Positions 1 through 5,041 of a stretch of DNA of 5,041 bases are shown piece by piece; the stretch's first letter is position 1, and every line of letters starts with the position of its first letter. Where the stretch lies: NCBI GenBank assembly GCA_023230795.1, contig JALNWR010000195.1, positions 1 through 5,041 on the forward strand. Reading direction: 5' to 3'. Origin of the DNA: Candidatus Cloacimonadota bacterium (GTDB taxonomy: Bacteria; Cloacimonadota; Cloacimonadia; Cloacimonadales; Cloacimonadaceae). The notes beneath the pieces were generated by a model. The model worked only from the letters and a program-made list of their open reading frames with translations. It was not told where the DNA came from and made no database searches. The translations under genes and the position numbers were made by a program.

Positions 1-1
1 C

Positions 2-2695
2 GAGAATGCCCTGACCAACGATGTCTGGGACGCTATGATCAGTGGCGCCAGCCTGCACTACGATCAAGTTCAGACCGGACTCATGCCCGATGGCTGGAAT
101 CAACTCTCCCTTGATAGCGAGTTTATTTTGGATGAAGGCCAAAACCTGATGGTTCTGGTAGAAAGGAACTACGGCGGAGGCGGCGCTGGCGGCGCTGGCG
201 GCAGCTCTACTGGAGGTAAACTATACTCTACTGCAGCCACCGGCCAGCATCTTACCTGGCATAGAGATAGTTCTGCTCCCACAACCAATGGAACTACAGC
301 ATCAATCCGCCCCAATGTAAAAATCAATTACACTGCCTTCACCTACGATACACCTCCCAACCCCGCGCATATCAACAGCCCGGCAGACGGAGCTACATAC
401 GTAGTGACGAGCAGTACCCTGAACTGGACTGCCCCTAGCGGTGCTATCCCCACAGGCTACAAACTGTTCTTTGGCACCGATAATCCCCCTACAAATATCG
501 AAAATAACACAGATCTGGGAAATGTACTCAGCTACAACCCGGGTGGTTTGGCTCATAGCACTACCCATTACTGGCAGGTAGTTCCTTATAATACTTATGG
601 CGAGTCCACCGATTGCCCGATCTGGTCTTTCACTACCGGCGGACTTCCTCTGAGAGGACAAAAGACTATCGATCCTGCTGGCAGCGGGCCAGACAACTTC
701 AGCTCTTTCACCGAAGCTATCACTGCGCTGAATGGCGCTGGTGTAGGTCAGGACGGCGTTGTATTCAACGTACCGGCCGGACTTAGCTTCAACGAAGCAG
801 CGATGATTCCGGCGATTATCGTCACTGGCACAGCTGACAATCCCATCAGCTTCGTAAAATCTGGCGCTGGTGCTAATCCCGTAGTCACCGTTCCCGGTAC
901 CTCCGGAGCCACAGATTACGTGTTTAAACTGGCCGGCGTAGATTACGTGACCTTTGATGGTATCGATGTCAGCAATGCGGCAGGAACGACAGACGTCGAA
1001 TACGGCTATCTGATAACAGATACCCCAGAAAATGGCGGCAGCTCCTATAATGTCATCCAAAATTGCACCGTCACCCTGGATCGCTCAAACCACAACAGCA
1101 TGGGTGTCTATAGCAAAGCTAATTCAGCCCAAAACAACAACAACACTTACTATAATATCACCGTAAACCATGCCTATCAAGGCATCAGATTGATCGGCAT
1201 GACCTACTTGTCGGATGAGAACAGCGTGGTACAAGGTTGCACCTTGAATGATATCTCCCAATACAGCATTGGTCTGGATTATCAGACCTTTATGGATATC
1301 TCAGATAACCAGGTCAACTTCCCTACCAGTAATGACAATTTAGCCTCTACAATCTACGGTATATATAGTTATGAGTTGTTCGACTCCTCTGTACATAACA
1401 ATACCCTGTCCGGTGGAAACGTCACCAAAAGCGTTACAAGCATGCAAATTCACATGAGCAGCAATATTGAAATCCACCATAACACCATCAGCGGAATGAG
1501 AACCACGTCTGCCTGGTGGCAGGGTCTTACCTGGAGCTCCCACACAGACGGAGCCACCAATGTCCACCACAACGAGATCTATGATATCGAGTCTGGCATG
1601 ATCGCCTGGCCTATCAATGGCTCCGCCAGTTACTCTGTAAATATCAATGATAACCACGTCCATAATATCAAGGCTGGAGCCTCCATCTGGGGGATTCATT
1701 GCATCCAATCTGCAGGTCTTGATCATGCAGCCAATATCTATAATAACGAGATTCATGACCTTGAGATTACCGGTCAAAGCATACAATTGGTATCCGGCAT
1801 CAATGCACAGGATAGATATGTCAATATCTTCAACAACATGGTGTACGATATCAGAATGCCCGTATCAAACTATGTAAACTGGGATGGTGGGCCTCAGATC
1901 GCTGGCATCAGTATGAAGGATATGCAAGCTGCGGAAGGTGAAAGAGGCTATGTCTATAACAACACCGTGTTGCTGGACGGCTCCGGAACTGACAATTTCT
2001 CCTCAGCCTGTTTCTACACAAACTTCCCAGGCCCAGTTGACCTGAAAAACAATATCTTCGTCAACAATAGCACCCCTGGCATAAACGGCAAAGCGGCCGC
2101 TTTCTGGAAAGCTACCGAAACATTCGATAACTATGTAGCCACCATGGATCAAAACATCTACTATGCTGGCACTCCTGGTGCAAGCAACCTGATTTACTAT
2201 GACGGAATCAATAGCGCTCAGACCCTGGCTGAATACAAAGCCCTGAACGTAGGTAAAGATCAAAACTCTTACACCGAAAACGTTCCTTTTGTAAGCGCAG
2301 TAGCGCCCTATGATCTGCATATCGATCCCACTGTGCCCACCTATGTAGAAGGCAGAGGCATCTATCTGCCCACCGTGCTGATCGACGACATCGATGGCGA
2401 TATTCGCAGCATGACTCCGGATATTGGCGCTGATGAAGGCGACTTCACGCCTCGTGAAGATGAAATCACCCTTGGCGCTCCTGAAAACGTGACCATCACA
2501 ATTTCCGGAACCAACGTAGAAATCAGCTGGGATGCCGTAGATGGCGCCACCGGTTATTATGTATATGGTTCAGACGAACCGTATGCCGCTACCCCTTGGG
2601 GAGCTCCCGTAATGACAGTGAACGCTCCTGATACCACCGCGGCAGTCAGCCCGAGCTCACAGTTCAAATTCTACTATATAAGCGCTTTTGAATAA
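2..2695 (+). CDS. Secreted right-handed beta-helix protein with FN3 modules (5' partial)
   Basis: The frame is open from base 2 with no start in view, so the N-terminus, including any signal peptide, is missing. The ATG at 35 is an internal Met, because coding-like sequence (ENALTNDVWDA) precedes it in frame. Numbering from that Met, residues 1-100 form the end of a beta-rich module of a kind common in FCB-group surface proteins, interrupted by a Gly-rich loop at 47-61. Residues 107-201 are an FN3-like module (start 'SPADGAT', end 'CPIWSFTT'). Residues 207-705 form a long right-handed parallel beta-helix with recurring N-N/x-I/V turns: HNNTL 454, HHNTI 481, HHNEI 511, NDNHV 538, YNNEI 569, FNNMV 599, YNNTV 641. 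A 'DIDGD...PDIGADE' closing motif lies at 785-801. Residues 813-886 are a C-terminal FN3 that ends on its last strand (FKFYYISAFE) before TAA. The likely role is extracellular adhesion or glycan binding; no catalytic residues can be assigned, and a polysaccharide-lyase-like activity is possible but unsupported. There is no sorting tail after the FN3. Confidence 0.9.
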   Translation, partial: ENALTNDVWDAMISGASLHYDQVQTGLMPDGWNQLSLDSEFILDEGQNLMVLVERNYGGGGAGGAGGSSTGGKLYSTAATGQHLTWHRDSSAPTTNGTTASIRPNVKINYTAFTYDTPPNPAHINSPADGATYVVTSSTLNWTAPSGAIPTGYKLFFGTDNPPTNIENNTDLGNVLSYNPGGLAHSTTHYWQVVPYNTYGESTDCPIWSFTTGGLPLRGQKTIDPAGSGPDNFSSFTEAITALNGAGVGQDGVVFNVPAGLSFNEAAMIPAIIVTGTADNPISFVKSGAGANPVVTVPGTSGATDYVFKLAGVDYVTFDGIDVSNAAGTTDVEYGYLITDTPENGGSSYNVIQNCTVTLDRSNHNSMGVYSKANSAQNNNNTYYNITVNHAYQGIRLIGMTYLSDENSVVQGCTLNDISQYSIGLDYQTFMDISDNQVNFPTSNDNLASTIYGIYSYELFDSSVHNNTLSGGNVTKSVTSMQIHMSSNIEIHHNTISGMRTTSAWWQGLTWSSHTDGATNVHHNEIYDIESGMIAWPINGSASYSVNINDNHVHNIKAGASIWGIHCIQSAGLDHAANIYNNEIHDLEITGQSIQLVSGINAQDRYVNIFNNMVYDIRMPVSNYVNWDGGPQIAGISMKDMQAAEGERGYVYNNTVLLDGSGTDNFSSACFYTNFPGPVDLKNNIFVNNSTPGINGKAAAFWKATETFDNYVATMDQNIYYAGTPGASNLIYYDGINSAQTLAEYKALNVGKDQNSYTENVPFVSAVAPYDLHIDPTVPTYVEGRGIYLPTVLIDDIDGDIRSMTPDIGADEGDFTPREDEITLGAPENVTITISGTNVEISWDAVDGATGYYVYGSDEPYAATPWGAPVMTVNAPDTTAAVSPSSQFKFYYISAFE
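173..205 (+). repeat. In-frame GGCGGCGCT tandem repeat encoding a Gly/Ala loop
   Basis: The 9-base unit GGCGGCGCT occurs at 179-187 and 188-196, followed by a diverged third copy from 197 (GGCGGCAGC). GGCGGA precedes it at 173-178. It encodes GGGGAGGAGGS in the middle of an otherwise ordinary beta-rich module, between 'VERNY' and 'KLYSTA'. Because the unit is a multiple of three, changes in copy number keep the frame. It probably forms a flexible surface loop. Confidence 0.75.
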
Positions 2696-2717
2696 GCAAT
2701 AAACTACTTAAACTAAG

Positions 2718-2751
2718 AGTTCAGGCTGGGATTTATCGCCAAGCCTGAACT
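2718..2751 (+). other. Stem-loop downstream of the beta-helix gene
   Basis: A perfect 10-bp inverted repeat, AGTTCAGGCT (2718-2727) and AGCCTGAACT (2742-2751), encloses a 14-nt loop. It begins 23 bases after the TAA stop. No T-run follows, only TTGT, so it is not a good terminator alone. It lies just before the stronger terminator and may stabilise the 3' end of the long mRNA. Confidence 0.6.
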
Positions 2752-2761
2752 TGTAAAGCAT

Positions 2762-2796
2762 AGTGAAGACTTCCCTCGTGGAGGTCTTCACTTTTT
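2762..2796 (+). terminator. Rho-independent terminator of the beta-helix gene
   Basis: The arms 2762-2774 (AGTGAAGACTTCC) and 2780-2792 (GGAGGTCTTCACT) form a 13-bp stem with a single G-U wobble and a 5-nt loop (CTCGT). Five T follow at 2792-2796, the first of which is the last base of the stem. It lies about 65 bases after the stop at 2695. There is no matching A-run on the other side, so it should act mainly on plus-strand transcription. Confidence 0.85.
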
Positions 2797-2818
2797 ATAT
2801 TCAGCCTATGCTCAAAGC

Positions 2819-2840
2819 AAAAAACAAGGTGTTTCCCTGT
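2819..2840 (-). terminator. Weak candidate terminator of the ABC exporter gene
   Basis: Read on the minus strand, ACAGGG (2835-2840), a 5-nt loop AAACA and CCTTGT (2824-2829) give a 6-bp stem with one G-U pair. A run of T follows at 2824-2819, the first of which is the last base of the stem. It lies about 65 bases beyond the exporter stop codon. The stem is short and not very GC-rich, so the call rests mostly on the T-run and its position. Confidence 0.4.
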
Positions 2841-2905
2841 GGAGTCAAAAGCCCTCAAGTATTTGCTATCATAAGAACCTTTCAGCGCTTCTTTGAGCTA
2901 AACTT

Positions 2906-4627
2906 TTAATCTAGGACATTCATCCTTGCACAAAGAGAATAGTAATGCCCTCTTTGGGCCACTAAATCTTTATGTTTGCCTTCTTCCACGATCTTACCAT
3001 TCTTCATCACATAGGTGTAATCTGCATTGGCCACAGTGGAGAGTCTGTGTGCTATAATCAGGGTGGTTCTGCCTACACTGAGCTTACCCATCGCCTCTTG
3101 GATATAGTGCTCGGATTCCGTGTCCAGGGAGGAAGTAGCTTCATCAAAGATCAGGATTTTTGGGTTTTTTAAGAAGACTCGGGCGATCGAGATTCTCTGT
3201 TTCTGTCCTCCAGATAACCTGACTCCTCTCTCACCAACCATAGTCTGGAATCCATCGGGCAGGCTCATCACAAACTCGAGGATATTGGCATTTTGAGCTG
3301 CCTGAAAGACCTCTTCATCAGTAGCATCAGGCTTACCATAGAGGATATTATCTTTGATCGTGGTATCAAAAAGGAAAACATTCTGCTGCACAAATCCGAT
3401 ATTCTCTCTCAAAAACTTCTGTTTAAGGTCTCTTACATTGTGTCCATCTATCAAAACCCTACCCTGTAATGGTTCATAAAATCTTGGTAGCAGAGAGACT
3501 ATCGTAGATTTACCGGCTCCGGATTCACCCACCAAAGCTACTGTAGTTCCAGCTTTGATCTCGATATTGATATCCTGTAGGACTAGCTCGGGACTACCAT
3601 CATACCTGAAGTAGAGATTTTCTATCTGAATATCACCTTTAACTGTTTTCATTTTAACCGCATTGGGGAGGTCTTTAATATCGGGTTCAATCTCCATGAT
3701 CTCAATAAATCTCTCAAACGATGCTGCTCCCTGCTGAAACTGCTCTACGAAGTTGATTAATCTATTGATCGGATTAAGGATAAAATTGATATAGAGAATA
3801 AAAGCAAGTAGATCGGCAATAGGCAATCTATCCTGTAAAATCAGCCAGGTAGCTCCGCCCAAAACAACTCCATAATAGATATCTGTGAGGAAGCCCATTC
3901 CACTAAAAAAGACTGCCATTAGGGTGTACATTTCTTCTTTAGCTTGTTTGAACAGGACATTAACATTGCCAAATTTGGCAATCTCCACCTCTTCGTTTGC
4001 GTAGGACTTGACCTCTCTGATTCCTTGCACAGAATTCTCCACCGAACTGTTCATATCCGCAATCCTGCTTCTGACCTGTCTGAATCCTGACTTCATTTTA
4101 CCGCCCAGCACAACACCCCAAACCAGGATAAAAGGCAGAGGGATCAGGGCAATCCAGGCCAAAGTAACATTGAACCTGAACATCATTATGAAGGAACCAA
4201 TAATGGTGAACAGCGAAATGATGAGATCCTCCGGTGCGTGATGAGCAATCTCAGCAATAATATTCAAGTCATTGGTAATCCGAGACATAATATGTCCGGT
4301 TTTGGTGTTATCATAATAGGTGAAGGAGAGCTTTTGCAGATGCATAAACAAGCTAGAGCGCATATCGGCTTCCATCCTTGCACCTAAAATATGTCCCCAC
4401 TTCATCCTGATATAGGTGAAAGCTGCCTTAAGAATCCAAATGATAAGTAAGACCGCAAAGAAGATCACTATCATCCTGATATCTTTGTTCGGTATAGTCT
4501 CTCCTATCAATTTCCTGGTTATAGCCGGGAAGACTATGCTGAGCAGCGATGAGATAATCGCTACCCCAATATCTATGTAAAACAGTAAGCTGTGTGGTTT
4601 GTAGAAGGAAATAAATCTTCTTAACAC
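2906..4627 (-). CDS. ABC exporter, fused membrane and ATPase domains (MsbA/LmrA-like half transporter)
   Basis: This is a complete 573-residue half transporter, close to the usual ~580 for bacterial MsbA/BmrA/LmrA-type exporters. It probably works as a homodimer in the inner membrane, pumping lipids, drugs or another hydrophobic substrate; the substrate cannot be told from sequence. Six hydrophobic segments lie near residues 14-36, 50-73, 131-151, 154-175, 236-263 and 268-292. The family's first intracellular loop signature is present ('YYDNTKTGHIMSRITND', 104-120). The ATPase domain has the A-loop Tyr342, Walker A GESGAGKST (367-375), Q-loop Gln415, signature LSGGQ (471-475), Walker B ILIFDE with catalytic Glu496, D-loop SSLD and switch His527. 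All catalytic motifs look intact. The start is GTG (4625-4627). The next upstream in-frame codons run into a TAA within seven codons, and the next internal Met (52) would lose the first membrane segment. A GGAGGT lies just upstream. No partner half-transporter gene adjoins it. Confidence 0.95.
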   Translation of the reverse strand: MLRRFISFYKPHSLLFYIDIGVAIISSLLSIVFPAITRKLIGETIPNKDIRMIVIFFAVLLIIWILKAAFTYIRMKWGHILGARMEADMRSSLFMHLQKLSFTYYDNTKTGHIMSRITNDLNIIAEIAHHAPEDLIISLFTIIGSFIMMFRFNVTLAWIALIPLPFILVWGVVLGGKMKSGFRQVRSRIADMNSSVENSVQGIREVKSYANEEVEIAKFGNVNVLFKQAKEEMYTLMAVFFSGMGFLTDIYYGVVLGGATWLILQDRLPIADLLAFILYINFILNPINRLINFVEQFQQGAASFERFIEIMEIEPDIKDLPNAVKMKTVKGDIQIENLYFRYDGSPELVLQDINIEIKAGTTVALVGESGAGKSTIVSLLPRFYEPLQGRVLIDGHNVRDLKQKFLRENIGFVQQNVFLFDTTIKDNILYGKPDATDEEVFQAAQNANILEFVMSLPDGFQTMVGERGVRLSGGQKQRISIARVFLKNPKILIFDEATSSLDTESEHYIQEAMGKLSVGRTTLIIAHRLSTVANADYTYVMKNGKIVEEGKHKDLVAQRGHYYSLCARMNVLD

Positions 4628-4630
4628 AAG

Positions 4631-4636
4631 ACCTCC
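4631..4636 (-). promoter_or_regulatory. Ribosome binding site supporting the GTG start
   Basis: GGAGGT on the minus strand is a near-perfect Shine-Dalgarno sequence, with 3 bases (CTT) between it and the GTG (4 if counted from GGAGG). The spacing is short but usable. It decides the start, since no in-frame ATG lies nearby. Confidence 0.75.
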
Positions 4637-4642
4637 ATCCAG

Positions 4643-4658
4643 TTATTGGTCCCAATAA
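4643..4658. promoter_or_regulatory. Operator-like palindrome upstream of the ABC exporter
   Basis: TTATTGG-TC-CCAATAA is a perfect 7-bp inverted repeat with a 2-base centre. It lies 16-31 bases upstream of the GTG start and overlaps the putative -10 hexamer and start-point region. The position and symmetry fit a dimeric repressor site. It overlaps a second AT-rich palindrome, ATAATATTAT (4655-4664). No regulator gene is in the window. Confidence 0.35.
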
Positions 4659-4681
4659 TATTATCGGGGTTGATTTGTAAA
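4655..4681 (-). promoter_or_regulatory. Tentative promoter of the ABC exporter
   Basis: On the minus strand, TTTACA (4676-4681) resembles a -35 box and TATTAT (4655-4660) a -10 box, each matching five of six sigma70 consensus bases. The 15-base spacer is shorter than the preferred 16-18. It would give a leader of about 20 bases that carries the Shine-Dalgarno sequence. Sigma factor preferences of the host are unknown. Confidence 0.35.
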
Positions 4682-4753
4682 TGAATTTCTATTCAGGAAA
4701 GACCAAAATCAGGAATTGAGCAGCATATACACATCTTTGCCGCTTTTGCTTTC

Positions 4754-4824
4754 AATTTGTTTTTAACTCGAGGCTAACTCGAATTCACCCGAAGATTCGA
4801 GTGAACTCGAGTTAAAAACGAATT
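4754..4824. repeat. Long compound inverted repeat (intergenic hairpin)
   Basis: The outer arms 4754-4772 (AATTTGTTTTTAACTCGAG) and 4806-4824 match as inverted repeats at 18 of 19 positions; the innermost 14 are perfect. Inside, ACTCGAA (4777-4783) pairs with TTCGAGT (4796-4802), and TTC (4784-4786) can pair with GAA (4791-4793) around an ACCC loop. Small asymmetric internal loops (GCTA and GAA) join the two stems. AACTCGA recurs directly at 4765, 4776 and 4804. The T-run lies inside the arm, not after it, so this is not a standard terminator. It could be a cruciform-forming protein site, a structured RNA or a remnant of a small palindromic mobile element. Confidence 0.7.
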
Positions 4825-4845
4825 AGAAACAAGATCAGTGGAAAG

Positions 4846-4873
4846 GCGTGCCGCAAGCGTGGCAACGCTTTTT
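4846..4873 (+). terminator. Hairpin plus T-run, terminator-like, no obvious plus-strand gene
   Basis: Two alternative stems can form. GCGTGCC (4846-4852) pairs with GGCAACGC (4861-4868) with one bulged A. AAGCGT (4855-4860) pairs with ACGCTT (4865-4870) around a GGCA loop. Five T follow at 4869-4873. The order is right for an intrinsic terminator on the plus strand, but no plus-strand gene precedes it. On the minus strand the first hairpin lies 47 bases after the neighbouring gene's stop and is followed only by CTTTCC, so it would be a weak terminator there. Confidence 0.45.
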
Positions 4874-4914
4874 ACCCCTGGTCTTGCGTCTTGAGTTTGA
4901 GCTTATTTCAAGCG

Positions 4915-5041
4915 TCACTTCATTAGCAGCATCTTACGGGTGATGCTGTGTCCTTCGCTGAGCAAGCGATAGCTATAAATCCCGCTGGAGACGGCATTGC
5001 CCCGCTCATCTGTGCCATCCCAGCTAACTGTAGTTTGACCC
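4915..5041 (-). CDS. C-terminal end of a secreted protein with FlgD-like/T9SS-type tail (partial)
   Basis: Only the last 41 codons are in view, read on the minus strand from the window edge to TGA at 4915-4917. The peptide contains 'SWDGTDERGNAVSSGIYSYRL', which matches the FlgD Ig-like pattern W-D-G-x-D-x-x-G-x-x-V-x-S-G-I-Y-x-Y-R. It ends 'SITRKMLLMK', the usual ending of type IX secretion C-terminal sorting domains (K-basic plus hydrophobic residues at the last strand). This predicts an exported protein that reaches the surface or medium through an outer membrane system; the catalytic or binding part is outside the window. It points in the same direction as the ABC exporter, 287 bases upstream of it, with structured DNA between, so they are probably not one operon. 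The frame and ending are clear although the fragment is short. Confidence 0.85.
   Translation of the reverse strand, partial: GQTTVSWDGTDERGNAVSSGIYSYRLLSEGHSITRKMLLMK

Noticed and set aside
35..37. ATG as the true start of the beta-helix protein
   Set aside because: The frame stays open to the window edge with domain-like sequence before this Met, no ribosome binding site precedes it, and the following residues are mid-domain, not a signal peptide.
302..1060. 252-codon open frame on the minus strand inside the beta-helix gene
   Set aside because: It is fully antisense to a well-supported coding frame with clear FN3 and beta-helix features. Its translation shows no recognisable domain, and I saw no ribosome binding site to support it.
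1340..1786. 148-codon minus-strand frame with repeated 'VIIDI'-like segments
   Set aside because: The apparent repeats are the reverse-complement image of the NN-I/ATC-rich beta-helix coils on the plus strand, not an independent repeat protein.
4428..4655. 75-codon minus-strand frame overlapping the start of the exporter gene
   Set aside because: It lies in a different frame from the exporter over the first membrane segment, starts with a non-ATG codon and has no recognisable features.
4681..4719. Short plus-strand ORF starting ATG at 4681 in the intergenic region
   Set aside because: It encodes only 12 residues before TGA, with no ribosome binding site and no recognisable motif.
4754..4824. 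CRISPR-like or tandem repeat array from the recurring AACTCGA motif
   Set aside because: Copies are only 6-8 bases long and irregularly spaced, and are explained by the nested inverted repeat; there are no repeat-spacer units.

Overview
The window holds a truncated gene for a large secreted or surface protein, one complete ABC exporter gene, the last 41 codons of a second secreted-protein gene, and two short intergenic regions rich in hairpins. It reads as chromosome from a bacterium that exports long modular adhesin-like proteins. The domain wording (FN3 modules with 'SPADGAT', 'GTDNPPTNI' and 'YYWQVVPYN'-like strings, a long Asn-rich right-handed beta-helix, and a FlgD-like tail ending in a T9SS-type 'KMLLMK') resembles Candidatus Cloacimonadota (WWE1) or a related FCB-group lineage. 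That assignment is recalled similarity, not a search result. There are no rRNA, tRNA, CRISPR or transposase features.

Layout. Positions 2-2695 (+) are the 3' part of the secreted beta-helix/FN3 protein, whose N-terminus lies outside the window. Positions 2696-2905 are a convergent intergenic region with a stem-loop and a strong intrinsic terminator for the plus-strand gene, then a weak terminator candidate for the minus-strand gene. Positions 2906-4627 (-) are a complete 573-residue half-size ABC exporter with a GTG start. Positions 4628-4914 carry no convincing gene. They hold a ribosome binding site, a tentative promoter with an overlapping palindrome, a roughly 71-nt compound inverted repeat, and a second hairpin followed by five T on the plus strand. 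Positions 4915-5041 (-) are the C-terminal end of another secreted protein with a sorting-type tail.

How they fit together. The two secreted proteins probably belong to the same extracellular repertoire, but nothing in the sequence ties either functionally to the ABC exporter. The exporter looks like its own transcription unit: it is convergent with the gene on one side and separated from the gene on the other by 287 bases with structured elements. I see no clear sign of a new multi-gene system. The part least explained by known features is the inverted-repeat region at 4754-4873.
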